A stretch of DNA of 64,000 bases from Spirodela intermedia (lineage: Eukaryota > Streptophyta > Magnoliopsida > Alismatales > Araceae), in NCBI GenBank assembly GCA_902729315.2, contig LR746265.1, positions 7,501-71,500 on the forward strand. The letters run 5' to 3'. Below the pieces are notes generated by a model that saw nothing but the letters and a program-made list of their open reading frames with translations, made no database searches and was not told where the DNA came from. Of this stretch, positions 43,348 to 63,860 are shown one piece after another. The translations under genes and the position numbers were made by a program. Each line of letters opens with the position of its first letter. The first letter of the stretch is position 1.

Positions 43348-46300
43348 ATGGCGCGGTCGCCAGAACGACCGTCGTCCCAGTGCCATTCTCCTCCGCTCTT
43401 CTTGCTCTTGCTCTTGCTCCTCCTCGCAAGAGACGCGGGCGTCTCCGGGAATCCGGGCTCCGCACTCGCGCACGGGGGGACGAAGGCGATGATCCTACCG
43501 CTGATCCTAAGGGCGGCCAACTCAACACTACGGTTCCCCGCCGAGGGGGATCACTGGAGGCGACGGCTGCGGCATCTGCAGGGATCCGACGACCAGAAGC
43601 AATCTGCCCGCACGAGGCTTTATGACGATCTCCTCAGTAACGGGTTCTGTCTGCCACCCCTTTTCTCCTAGACTAACCGATCTACATCTTTCACCTTTTT
43701 TTTCTAGCTTTGAGCGCTTCCATCGGGCTAGAGGTTTCTCATCTTTTGCTTACTTTGGGTCGGATCTACCTCTTGCAGGTACTACACAACGAGACTCTTG
43801 ATTGGGACGCCGCCTCAAGAGTTCGCCCTGATCGTGGACTCGGGAAGCACCGTGACGTATGTCCCCTGCTCTACTTGCGAGCAGTGTGGTAAGCATCAGG
43901 TACGCTACGAACGTGTAAATTACACTGAGTGCTATGTCGTCTTGCAAAATTCGATTGTTTGAAAGTGGTTTTAAAATTTGAGTCATGAACATGACAATTA
44001 CCCAAGGCAGGGTGGTTATTATTTTTTGTAATTTGCGGACGTTTCTATTAAAAAAATGTGAAAGCTAGATTGGAAATTTCCCGTCACAAAATAATCGTCC
44101 CTACACAGACATTCACGCCTCTTTGACCTTGAAGTCATCGTCTGCCTTACTACTCCCCTTTTCTGCGCCAAGAATGCCTTGAATAGCCTTTCTACAGTGC
44201 CTCTGTCACAGTAATTATTTTGAATAGCAGGTTTGCCTTTTATAGTGGAACTATCTGCCCAGTAATTGGCTGTGACCCTTACGTGAGTTGATAGGTGAGT
44301 AGAGAAATGCTGATTTACACACTGGATTTGCGCTGCATTTGGCACTACTGACCTTGACTACGTGGTTTCTCTTACTATGACTTTTTTTCGCTTCGTGATT
44401 TCTTTTTTATTAATCCTTTGGCGAGAGGGAGGCAGTGAACCACCAGGGCTACTTATTTGTCAGTTGGTCGCCTTAGATTTCCACTTCCATGATGTTTGGT
44501 TCCCCGTGGAAAGAATTATCTGACTCAGGTGTCATCCTTTTCCCCTCAACTTCCACCCCTAATACCACACGTCCGCATCTGAGGATGAACCATTTTGAGT
44601 TTTCCTCAGGTTGACAAGATGATTCTCCAATTTTTGTTAGCAGAGGAAAACCAGTGATTCGAGTATTTTGTAAATCTCAAAAGTATGAAATTTGTATGAG
44701 CCGTACAAAATGATATGTTGGAGAAGATTTGTCAGAGAATCGTCTATTTAACGCTTGCCTCGACTGAGATCCAACATGAGAAATATTTCTATGGATAGTA
44801 GCTATTATGGAAAAGGATACATTCAAATGGGAAAATTAGCGTAGATTGTGATCTAGTTTCGTCTTAAATTGCGTCGACTTATGTTTATGGCGTTCATATT
44901 TTTTGGAACTAGATGCCTTTTTAAAAAAAAATCATTTTTCTTGAAAGCATACATGCTTATCGGTGGGGTTCTCTATTTAGCTTCAATTTCGAACTTCAGA
45001 CCAAAAGCATTGGATACGTACATACTAGTAGAAATATTTATTTTTCATCTGTTCCTAGTTATATATACTAATCTCATTTTCTTTCTAGGACCCAAGGTTC
45101 CAGCCTGATAAATCAAGCACCTATCAGCCGGTAAAATGTAATGCTGATTGTGCTTGTGACGATGAAAAGAACCAGTGTACATATGAGAGGCAGTATGCAG
45201 AAAGGAGCTCTAGCAGTGGGGTTCTTGGTGAGGATCTTATCTCATTCGGCAAGGAGAGCGCACTTGTGCCACAACGGGCTGTTTTTGGCTGTGAAAATTC
45301 AGAAACTGGCGATCTGTACACTCAGCGTGCTGATGGCATCATGGGCCTAGGCCGTGGTCGGCTCAGTGTGATGGATCAACTTGTTGAAAAGGGGGTTATC
45401 AGTGATTCGTTTTCCCTATGCTATGGCGGGATGGGCGTTGGAGGTGGTGCGATGGTTCTTGGTGGAATTTCTCCTCCTCCTGACATGGTCTTTTCCTATT
45501 CTGACCCGAATCGTAGGTACGATTAATTTCACTTTTCAAATGATAAGTACTCTTTTGCTTATAGCATAAATGCATTTGGTGCATCTCACACATTTACTCT
45601 AGCCTTGGGGTGGCAATAGTCCATATTATAATCTAGACTTGAAGGAAATACACATCGCTGGGAAGAAGCTGCCGTTAGATGCAAGGATATTTAATGGAAA
45701 GTATGGAACTGTTCTGGACAGTGGCACTACATATGCATATTTACCGACAACAGCATTTGATTCATTTCGTGATGCTGTAAGTTACCATTTTATTTTTTAC
45801 TACTATTTACTGAAGAAACCTGAAACATCTGCTGAAAAATATGTTATTTATTTGTAATCAGTTTCATCTGAAACATCTGTTGTTGATTTATTACTTTTAA
45901 TTGGGATTATTGGGACAATTGCTCATGAAAATATTTAATAACCAAATCTTTTCTACGCACACAGTTGACTTATCTTCAGGGTATCCATTAAAGTAGTGAA
46001 GCCTTTCTGGAACGAATCATGACTCTTACGATGATTACTGTAACAGTTCGAGAAAGGAAAAATTTCCAAGGGAAATGAAGTTAATGTTCGGCTTTGAAAA
46101 CGTTCTTGGGCCCTTCTTATCAAAACAAACTATGTGAGGTGATGGTGCCCACTGATACAGACTATCATATGACTGGTAGTATTATAAGGACTAGGCCAAA
46201 ACAGAGTAAATCGAACTTTGAAATGATTTAGGGATTTCTGTATCTAGGATCATCTGCCAGTCATTAGAAAGAGAACAAGAAATAGGTCCAGAAGACTGAA

Positions 46301-49300
46301 ATATTATGTTGTAGTTCAGCTTAGTGTGCAGTATAGTGTAATTCTTCTTTAAACGTTTCAATTTTAATGTGAAATTATTTATCTGTTCTTCTTCTCTCGT
46401 AGCTGCAAGATAGTAGTTATTTTTTAATTGTTCAGTGCGTTCTAGGTCATGAAGCACGTTGATTCTCTTCTCAAGCAAATCCCTGGTCCAGATCCCAGTT
46501 ATAAGGATATCTGTTTTTCTGGGGCTGGAAGGTACTGCACTGTTTTTTAGTTTAATTTCGTTGTTTGATGGATAAAATCCTCCTTTCTAATCTAAAAGTA
46601 ACTATTTAAGTGTTTTTTTTATCGTACGCAGCAACGTCTCCCACCTTTCCGAGACTTTTCCTGAAGTTGATATGGTATTCGGTAATGGTCAGAAGTTGTC
46701 ACTTTCTCCCGAAAACTACTTATTCCGGGTAATATAGTGATGACAGAGTAGATGCTCCTCGGTTAAGAGTTATATTGCGATTACTCATTATGTAGGATTT
46801 TTCTGTTTGTGATCCTTGTAAAATTCACTTTGGTTTATTCACTTTGTGCTTCTTTATTTTCGTGGTCTATGTACAGCATTCAAAGGTGCTTGGTGCATAT
46901 TGCCTTGGGATTTTTAAGAATGAAAATGATCCAACAACACTTCTGGGAGGTACAAGTTTTGAAATTGTCTTTTTGTTTGGCTAGTGATCATATTCCTTCT
47001 ATTTAAGCCATAATCAAGTTAACACAATATCAACACTTCCGCTTTTCTGCACACTCTATTAATGAGTTGACAACTACCGTACTGCGCAACCTGATAATGT
47101 AATAAATTATTGTTTCAGTTTTGTGCATCTAATTGAAAACCATCCACTGTACTAGAAGGAGAGAGTTTTTCTGCTCATCGCTCTTGTGTATCTTTCATTT
47201 TATGAGCTGGTTGAGTAGCAGTCTTTTTATTATATAGTAAGTCACAAGTTCTTACGATTCCTTTTTTTCTTTTACAGGAATTATTGTTCGAAATACTCTA
47301 GTAATGTATGACCGTGCGAATCAAAAAGTTGGTTTCTGGAAAACCAATTGTTCGCAGTTGTTGGAGAAACTTCATTTTGGTGATTCTTCTTTGCTAACTC
47401 CAGCACCAGCTCCTTCTGATCCCTTTTCTGGTAATTCAACTACGGCACCGCAACCTGTATTGTCTCCCAGTGGTTCACCAGACATGCTGCCAGGTCAGAT
47501 GACTGACATCTTAAAAGTTGGTCTCAATATTTGCTTCTGACCATTAATAACACCAGATCAGGAACCAATCGACGTTAGGGAATAATCGACTTGCTCTACC
47601 GGTTTAAGTATTTGCATGAAACATTTTTCTCCATGGAATAATATGATAATCCTGCCTCCATTTTTTTGGTCTTCGATAAAACAATGCACACCATATTCAG
47701 TTTGGAAACAGAGAATAGTTCTGGTGCTGAAAGTTGATTTGTTTCGACACAGGAGTGTGTTTGAAACGTTTGTTCAGGTTTATGGCCAATATTGGTTTTC
47801 AGGGAGATGGAAAGATGCATCCTAGTCGGTGTTGATAGGAGACAAATGAAGTTGATCAGTTTTGTCTTAATACTCGTTCACATTTAATTTTGACACCTTC
47901 AACCGGCCTCCAATAAAAAAAGCAAGTAAAAGAGCGGCTTACGCTGATCTACCAATTTTAGAGATAGATGGTTCGAGTTGGAGTGCCCCCCACGGATCTT
48001 GATAACAACACTTGTAATGAAAAGTTTCGTTGTTTCATCCTTGGGAACGCCTCAAGTCTTGAAGTCAGTGGATGTTTTTTGAATCGTTTTCTCGCTTCAC
48101 TTCACAGCGCACTATTTTTTTGCCTAAAGAGAGAAACAAAAACGTTTTACCAGCCAACATTTGAAATAGTTGTTTCAGTTAGTGGAGCGAGGCTTCGCCG
48201 ATTGAGAACATCTTCCGGTTGGTTTTATTTATATCTCCGGGCTGGGGAGTGAGGCTTCGCCGATTGAGAACACCCATCTTGCTTTCTCGGTTATATATAT
48301 ATATATATATCTCCGGCTGTCGAGCTGGGGAGGTGTGCTACATAAACTCACGAACAGTGTTGCACGCCTTGCTTAATACCTGAAGAATCTTGGTGAAGCG
48401 TCGACCCTGAATCTTTTAATCTTTGTTTTGAGCTCAAACACCAACAATTATTTAGTCATTGTTCTCATTGTGTTTCGCGAAATAGCCGTCAGCACTCTTC
48501 AACGAAATGTTTAGGTCTCAATAACAATCTTGTGCCTTAGATTTATTAACCTAGTAAATTGCGTGGAAAAATGTGAAAACATTGTTGTCACATCAAGATG
48601 ATCTTTCAGTTGATATGGGGAGTGAAAAAGAAATTTTGAAGTATCATGCGAATGGCTAGAAAGTGTGTACTGGAGAGGTGTATGACCTATGGTAGCTTAA
48701 TATTTCCATCATAATGAAAGTCATCATTGTTTATCTTTTTCCTTTCTGATTATTTCCGGGTGAACATAGATGGTCTCTGTTTCTAATGTACTTTTGGTGT
48801 TTAATTCTAGGCGAGTGGAATGTTTCGCTTATCACATTTGATATTCATGTAAGCATGAATAAGTCGGACCTGGTGCCACATATCTCAGAACTTGCAGAGT
48901 ATATTGCACGTGATTTGGAAGTCAATGCATCTCAGGTAATATAAAATATACTGTGTTTTGTTTCTTATTTAGATACGCTCTATGCGTTAACGAGGATGCA
49001 GTGTACATCCTCAGGTCTAAGTCAAACCTATGATTCGTGAATTCCTTGTTAATGATCTCTGTTATCGCGGAAACAAACAGGTCAGCTTAATAAGTCTCAA
49101 GAGTGAAAGCCAAGGGTCACTCATAAGATGGAGTATCTCTCCTTCAGGTTCTGCTGATTTTATTTCCCGTGATGCTGCAGTGGTGAGGCTTTTTCGTGGT
49201 TCCAGTGCTTAGCTAGCCGACCATGTTAGCGCCGAGTCTCCTGTTTTAAGTTGAATGGAACTCGTTTCAGGGGATAATATCTCGCTTAATTGAACACGGT

Positions 49301-49649
49301 GTCCACCTTCCGGAGAAGTTTGGAACTTCCAAACTTGTTGACTGGAAAGTGGAGCGTCTATCTGAGAGGTAATAACTTAATTATGCGCTGAATGTTATGT
49401 TTTATTTTGCTTTTTGTGAATGCATAATCTGGTTTAAACTAGAAGGTATTTTTATAAGTGAGTTTGACGTTTGAAATTCAGTAGATACACGTGGTTTAAT
49501 TTAGCAGATACTCAAGGAAGAGAACCATCTTTTCTCTTTTTAACAGATCTAAGAAACTTGGGTTTTTCAAAGAGAGGAAGTTTCTGGTGAATTATAGTCA
49601 TTGTTACGGGACTCTTAATCGACAAGGGATAATTCCAATTCCCCTCTGA
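43348..49649 (+). CDS. Pepsin-like (A1) aspartic protease, secretory
   Basis: Twelve exons: 43348-43643, 43779-43899, 45089-45516, 45620-45776, 46446-46531, 46632-46728, 46877-46949, 47278-47493, 48811-48935, 49081-49182, 49271-49368, 49547-49649. They total 1902 nt, so 633 aa with all phases in agreement. A signal peptide (FLLLLLLLLARDAGVSG, about residues 18-34) is followed by the catalytic halves: Asp119 in IVDSGSTVTYVPC with a Cys-rich loop (CSTCEQCG), and Asp315 in TVLDSGTTYAYLP. C-terminal parts after the protease fold (EWNVSLITFDIHVSMNKSDL, QGSLIRWSISPSGSADFISR) match plant members that end in a membrane anchor. Here the last exon codes for SKKLGFFKERKFLVNYSHCY and ends without a transmembrane segment. 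Substrate unknown. Start chosen for the signal peptide. Confidence 0.88.
47494..48810 (+). other. Protease intron 8 with local repeats
   Basis: Contains a 22-bp direct repeat beginning GAGGCTTCGCCGATTGAGAA at 48189 and 48251, and a (TA)n run at 48291-48310. The left break of block B of the chimeric copy falls near its end (about 48558). Confidence 0.75.
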
Positions 49650-52600
49650 TATACTCGTGTTTAGTTTGTATGCCATAATCTATACCTTTGTGTTTGGTGA
49701 AAACCATAGTCAGGTTTGGATTGGGTGATTTAGAGCGGATATGGTCAAGGGTGGAGGGACATGAAAGAAGCCAGACAATCCAAGCCAAAAAAGCTGGGAG
49801 TTAGCCAATCCAATGTGGTATGCCCGGCATTGGTAATTGGACATGAAGAAATTAAGAAGGCTATCATTTTTGTTCCGTCTGTCGATTTGGCTAATCCCAT
49901 CCTGATCCCCGGACGTATGGGATCAGAACTCGCTATTCAGGCTTCACGATCCAATTGTATGTCTCACAGAGACAGAAGAGCAAACACTTGGATGATGCGC
50001 GAACATTCAGGCCAATCCATAGCAAACTTTCATTTGTTAGCTTAAAGTGTCTTTCTTCAATTGGTAGATTTTAATATCATAAAACTCTTTCATTTTTTTT
50101 CAATTAAAAATGTATCGTTTTCGAACTTATGGGAAGGGTTTTAGGTCGAGCTTGATCCCATGTGAACCTTGTCGACGAGGGGCCATTCGACATCCATTTA
50201 GTCTGTCGCATTATGCGTGTGCTCCTTGTATTGACTTAAACGCCCGTCAATCCTCACAAACCACCGGAAAATAAATGAAAGGAGAGAAAAAAGAACCTTG
50301 GACCAACTATTAGGAATATCTTTCCATTCTCTTCCTTTTGTTTCTTCCCTTCCTGAAAGTTGACTATGAGATGACCTTCCATCCTTCACTAAACTCCATG
50401 AGCTCTTGGATTGCATGGCTACTGTTGATTGGCAACTGATTTCCGATCTGCAATACAAGTTGTAAACCTTGGTCCAAACCTGGCAATTCCCACGAGAAAA
50501 TATAAACCAGTTTTCTATAGTCCTTGCTTGTTCTTGATAAATTCTCACCATCAACACTCATCAGTGAATGCACATAACTTCGCCTCAGGGTTTTAATTTT
50601 TCTCAGAATGACATTTGTACTGGTTACCGTAGACCAATCTATGTGCACAGTGGTAGTCGGATTCAACACCACCACGAGAAGCAAATTTTGGTGTCCTTTT
50701 GTATCCGAAGATGGTGTCAAACCCTGAAATTCCTGAGTCAGTGGTCGGTAAAGTGACTTGATTACTTTGTGTATGGTTCAGGACATGGTGGAGAGGGCAT
50801 CAATCGGTCATTGTAGTGGGAGTTTCGGTGTTTGTGGTGTTTAGTTTTTCAGCATTTTTCGTGTGGCATTTTTGGAGACATCGGCTGGGGGGAACAGCGT
50901 ACAGGCCTGTGGATTCTGCCCACCCGGAGCAAGAACTTCAACCTTTGTAATTTTGCTCTTTGCGTACCATGAAGGTAGCGCTCCCCCCCCCACCCCCCCC
51001 TCCCGCCCCCCCACCCGCCACCTGCCTTGGTTGGTTGGCTACTGCAATGACAGAATTGTCGGATGAAGGAAGATCGTCTATAATTTATACTGAAGCACAC
51101 TCACGGTTGAGAAAGAAACCTTATTCTGAGGCTTGCACGAGCTTGTCAGGAATAATAACGATGGCGAATGGCACGAATTGCATTTCCATCTGCGGAGTGG
51201 CGAATTGCTGTATTATGCAGACCATAGGTCGCGCACTGTTTGGAGTGGCATATCTTCTCGGTTAGTTTGGCTCCGCGGCTATTCACAGAAATATAATGTA
51301 CGTAACCAGACCGATTGTGATGGGAACGTTCTGCCTTCGTGGGCACCAAAAATGATTGTCCTTCAAGGTCGAGAACTGACCGAGCGTGTTCCCCCCTCTC
51401 TCTTAATCTTCGCCGAAAAGTTGGCACCAACCGTCGGACGGTGCAGAAATTTCTTCTTGTTTGTCGAACAGAGAAAAGCCACACGATGCGATGGGAGATG
51501 AGGAAACCGAAATTACTGGAGGGAAGGTTGTTCAACAACTCGAACTGCATCCTTAAAAAAAAAAAACCCTAAACGTTTTGAAGTCTGTTCGTCTTCTATA
51601 ACTCCCACGTGGTTCGATAATCGATGGAAGAAGGGCAACATTGATGAAGAACTGTTCATTTCTATTTCAGATGGACACTAAAATTTCAAAGAAAAAAAAA
51701 GTTCAAGAGAAAAAGATGCACAGGGGAAAAATTAGAAATCCATAGAGATAGAGGTAAACACAAGCATCAATCCTCCCTCATATCGTCGAGTTACCCCTAA
51801 CGATAGTTCGTGACATTGCCTACGAATTTAGAATAAAGATAGTAATGAGACATCATTGCAAGATACTACCGTGAACAAATAAGTTTACCATCGTAGCAGT
51901 AGACGACAATGCCTTATAGAGGAATTAAGATGAGTACCGCGTTGGTCTGCGTTTGCAAATTGAAAGATCGTAGGCGTGAAGAGGAAGGGGACTGTTCATG
52001 AACTATTCAGTGCGCGATAACTATCAATTCTCCATCTACTGTCAATGAAATTGTCATGAAGATGAGGCGCAAATCGAAAGAACCATAAATCAGATAAAAT
52101 GCAGGGAAGAAAAAAAATCGTAGTGCTGTGACGGCCTCTCTGCCGACGTCAGTCCCCCGTTTTACGATGGTCCATCGACAAATGGGTGACAGCAAGTCAC
52201 ACAGGCTTTCCCATATCTCGCCGACAATCAACAGAACAAAGATGAAGAAAAAGACGCACAGGAAATGGCTTCGGGATGTCGACGTCCCGCCAAAGTTCCG
52301 GATTATTGAATCCCGACCACCGCCTGGAGAACGGGACGGGGGGAAAACGCGAGGGTAAGCGGTAACGCAATGCGATTTTGGGGTGTTACAAAAGATAATG
52401 GCCCAGAAAGTGATACGTACTCTAATGAGGGGAACAGACGGATTGCTCGCGCTGCCATCGGGTAGGGAGTTTCGTGATGATATGGGGGACGGAGAGTAGA
52501 GAGAGGACTTGGATTTATCGGCGACAGCGAGAAAGGACTAGAGGGAGAGAACGTCCGGAAATACGGGAGCAAAGACCTTGGCCATTCACGTCTCCTCTGT

Positions 52601-54608
52601 AGATTAGTTGGGAGGGGGGGAGGAGGCGACGTTCCGGAGAAACAACCAAGAGAAGAAGGTAGAAAAGAGGAGGAGAGGCGGCCGAATGCCCGAGAGGCAA
52701 CAGAATAGAGGTTACGTTCTCTCGCAACGTCGGAGGAGGTCCGGGGAGAGAGCCTTCTCTATCTTTCTCCTCCTCCACCGCCACCGCCGCCCCCAGCCCC
52801 CGTTAACCTTGAGGCGCCGTCTCTCTCCTTCGTCCCGAGCCTTCACCCGCAAAACTACCACCGAATAGGAGCAGCTGTACACGTAGACGGCCAACGTGGC
52901 GCGAAGGGGCGAGCGAGGTGACCCATCTACTACTATACCAAATGAAGGACCGATTGGTCGTGGCATGGTGGAGTCGCGAGAGCCACTTCGCCATCTAGGA
53001 ATGGTTCCTCCTCGCCGACGGTTTTGTTTTCCAGGAGGGCTATTGAGATGCTCTAAGAAATGGCGGCTTACAGCAACGAGGAGACGGCAGGGCAGGGGCT
53101 GCCTGTTCCGGCGTGCGGTCCACCCCAACCATTTTCACCGTCCCCAGCTCGGCATGGCGCCGCCGGCATTTTCGAATCACGACTCTTGCTGGCTACATAG
53201 CCTCCATCTGGGTACGGACGATGAGGAATGGGTGCACTTGTTCTCATTTCTCTCATTCGGGGCTTGCAGGCCACCCGACACTCCGTCCGCCATTTGATGT
53301 TACAACTCATGCCCCCCCCCTCCCCCCCTCCCTCTCTCGGGGAGTGGAGAGGAGGATGCGGAACCCTCGTCCTGGCGGCCACGAGAAGGGCCGGACGCAG
53401 TGCCGGGCGAAGGCAGGACGAAGGGCTTGGGAGTCCCCCCCCGGTGACCAGCCAAGCAAAGAACCCCTGCAGTTTGTGTGTGTGTGTCTCTCTCTCTCAC
53501 TCCGGGAGATGCGTTCCAAGCTCCTGGCAGGTTAGCGTAGCAGTCCCCTCCACTGCCTGAAATGAACATCTGGGAGAATATCCGACCGGGAGCACGAGAG
53601 CGACTGCATCTCAGTGAGGTGAGTCTGGACACGCGCAGGCTCAAACCGACGCCCGGCGACTCTGAATTCAAGGAGACGGCAAGAGGGAGAGGGTGGAAAA
53701 GGCGAGAAAGGGCGATAGCGGCGGTCTGTCCAACAGTCCAGTCCTGTCCGTAGTCTGTCAAACCCCGGCGGCACAAGTCATTTGGACCAGACGCCGACGC
53801 ACCACAAAAACCAAGGGGAACAGCCTGTCCTTTCCCGGCCCAGCGTGGCTCTCATCATTGCCTGGATGAAGTAAAGGTGGTCTCGTTTGAGTAGAGGGCG
53901 TCGCCGCGAGGAGCGCAGCCTCTGCCGAGAACAGCGGAGCCTCCGGAAGAACTGCCAAAATTCGTCGACGTCCTTGTTGTCCATGTTCACTGACATGGTC
54001 AAAGAAAGAGCAGAGAGCTCCCCCTCCAGCCAGACAGAGCAGAGAGCGCCACCGTGGCGCCGCCAGGGGGGATGCCCTTCTTCGCGGCTTCCCCAGTCTC
54101 CTCCCTCCGCCGCGCGTACCTAACCGTGCACGCAATCGAAGGGCCCGTGAGGACGCGACTCCCCAGAGAGCACCGAAATTCTTCACACGTGACGTCTCCT
54201 CTGACTGTACTCGCTCGCCCCCGTTGTTCCTTGCAAACTCTTTCGGGTAACTCGCTCATCCTCGAACATGGTCAGAGAGGCCTTGGGGTCCAGCGGTTGC
54301 GTCCAGGCGTGGCTCGGGACAAGCAGACGATCGGGCAGGGAGCTAAGAAGCAAGAAAAGAACTCGAGAGAGCGGACCGAGATCCCCAGAGAGGAAAAAAA
54401 GGTCTTGAGATGGCAGCGGTAGATTTCTTGTCGTCTTTCCCGCAGTAGAAACCAACCATTGTTTATGCAGCAGCGAGAGAACGAACTCCGCCGCAGGCAA
54501 TCATTTATCGACGAGAAGCGATGGGCAAGGGCGAGGCGACTGACGAAGAAAATCCAGAGATGATGCAGACGTGGTTAGCTGCCGACCTTTTTTTTCTCAC
54601 TTTCATAG
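49650..54608. other. Intergenic region without a recognised gene
   Basis: Five kb between the protease and the lipase gene. Open frames up to 158 codons exist, mainly in the GC-rich part from 52300, and overlap on both strands; none has a product I recognise. A C-rich stretch lies near 50989-51020. At 51555-51573 an A-run is followed by CCCTAAA, as in the left-hand array. Long unspliced transcripts or a lineage-specific gene in 52300-54500 cannot be excluded. Confidence 0.55.
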
Positions 54609-56579
54609 TCAGATTAGGCCGCTTCCTCTGGGAATAGGCCGAGGCGGCAGTATCCTTCGCTTTGGGGCGGCCTGCTTGAACGCCACCGTGGGAGCGATTC
54701 TGCTGTTCCTCCTCCGGTGCTCCAGCACAAGCTCGCCCGCGAACCACTCCAGCTTCTCCAAGTTCGTCTGCTCACTGATTCGCTTCCCCCCAAACAAGAC
54801 AGATTCCACGTTTCTCTGCTTCAGCATCTCCTCTGCCACTCCCAGCAGCATCTTCACGTTCCCCGCGCCCGCGTCCGAGTCCACATCCGGATGAAAGGAG
54901 CTCGAACCGGATGTGTTGGCCTGAGGCAAGGAAGAAACAGGGGGGAAAAAAACATTAGATGTCTCGAAAGACATCTCTTAAATGAGAAGAAGCCTACAGC
55001 AGAGTTTTGTTTTGCGACGTAACACGGGGGCAGACCCGAAGACTTGGGTTTGTACCACCCACCTACGCGCCGGGGGGGGGGGGGGTCTCCTCTTCTTCTG
55101 TTTCTGTTTCGCGGCAAGTAAGAGCGATGAGAGCTTACAAAAGCCGAATTCTCATCTTCCGGTGAGACTGGGAGTATGACTGGGAGCCACCAGTTTCGGC
55201 CGATCCCGTCCTTTAGGACCGTAAATAAAACTCAAACTAAAGACGAATACAAATCGCCGCACCATCGCCGCCCAACGTACCTGGATACGGACGTAGTTGC
55301 TGCTCTGGCTCTGTCCGAAGGCCAATGCCACCGAGTGGTCTACGAGGTCCGCCGACCCGTCCGACGCGATTCGGGCGACAGGCCGCGCCCACTCTCTCGC
55401 TTTCCACCGCTTCACCTGTTCGTACCCATTCCACTCCTGCTGCCTCTCGCCGTGCGCTCCAGCCACCGAAGATGGGGAAGCAGCGGTCGCCGATGACGGC
55501 CAGCATGGCCTACTCCCGGGGACCTTCTCCGCCCCCGCCGAAGCCGAAGCGGGAGCAGCCGCCGGGATCACCACGGACACGCCCCCCCCACTTCCCAGCG
55601 ACAGTACCAAGAGGTCCTCAACACCACGCACGAACGGGAACTCCTGCTTGTTGTGGAGAACGTGGGTAATAGCTGCCGCCGCCGGATTACTCATAGCCAG
55701 CCCCCCGTCGACGCCAACACATCGGGTAGAGCCGTCGACGGACCGCATGTCCACGGGCTCGAATCTCCCTGGCTCCGCCCACGTCGCTCGGCACACCTCC
55801 CACAGACGGAAGTCAAAGCCATCCGCCTCTAGGGCGTCTGCCCGTGAGAAGAGGAAAGGCGCCCCACTGCGCAGGTCGTAGCAAGGTATCAGCACAGGCT
55901 TTACTGTGTCCCGCAGAGTCAGCTCCTCACCGAAGGCCTCCTTCATTGCCTGCTCCACCCCGGCCGTCGCTGCCGTCATTCTGCTCTCCTTCACAATCTT
56001 TACCCCACTTCCCTCTCCACCTCTGCAGAACGCTCCTCTCAGTAAGCGGCGTCGACTTACCCCTCTTCCACCCTTCCTGTGGACGAAGAACCGATTCCCC
56101 TTGTCGGCGAGGAGGCGCCAGGTGTCATCTGCGCAGAAAATGGGGCTGGTTCCGTCTCGGGTCGCGAAGAGCATCAGGGCGAAGACGCCTCCGACGCCGG
56201 TGCCAGCGGCGACGTCGAAAAAGTCGGAGATGCAGGCCTCAGGGTCACCGGACTTATTCTTGAGGAATTGTTCGAGGTATGCAAGAGCCCGACCAGGGAG
56301 GATTCCACGCATGCCGGCGCCGCCGTCAATGCTAAGAACGCAGACCTTCCCCCTCTGGCTCTGGATGTTGCCACTGTTGGGCGGAGAGGCTGGGGTTGCC
56401 ACGGCTGCAGCGTCGGCAAGACCAGGGGGGAGGGGACGGGGAATCCACAGCTGCCTGTTCTCCTCGTCGTAACCGAAGAGGAACTTCGACTCGAGGATGG
56501 AAAAGATCTCGTAACTCAGCTTGTCCGTGTCGGCGCTCGGCTCCTGGTTCTGCAGCTGGTGTTGTTCCGTCGCGTCCAT
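54609..56579 (-). CDS. Patatin-like phospholipase, group III (pPLAIII type)
   Basis: Two exons, 55281-56579 and 54609-54920 (GT-AG, phase 0), give 536 aa. Patatin-like enzymes cleave acyl groups from membrane lipids; group III members affect lipid and cell-wall traits. The glycine-rich oxyanion loop is SIDGGAGMRGILPG (about residues 83-96). The nucleophile motif of classical patatins, GXSXG, is here GTGVG (126-130), with Gly in place of the catalytic Ser, which is the known group III state. The Asp motif is VDGGLAMSNP (Asp291). The C-terminal exon carries EEMLKQRNVESVLFGGKRIS and TNLEKLEWFAGELV, typical of the group. GC-rich coding sequence. Its start is 2.4 kb from that of CDC5, which runs the other way. 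Confidence 0.92.
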
Positions 56580-63860
<7,281 letters not shown>

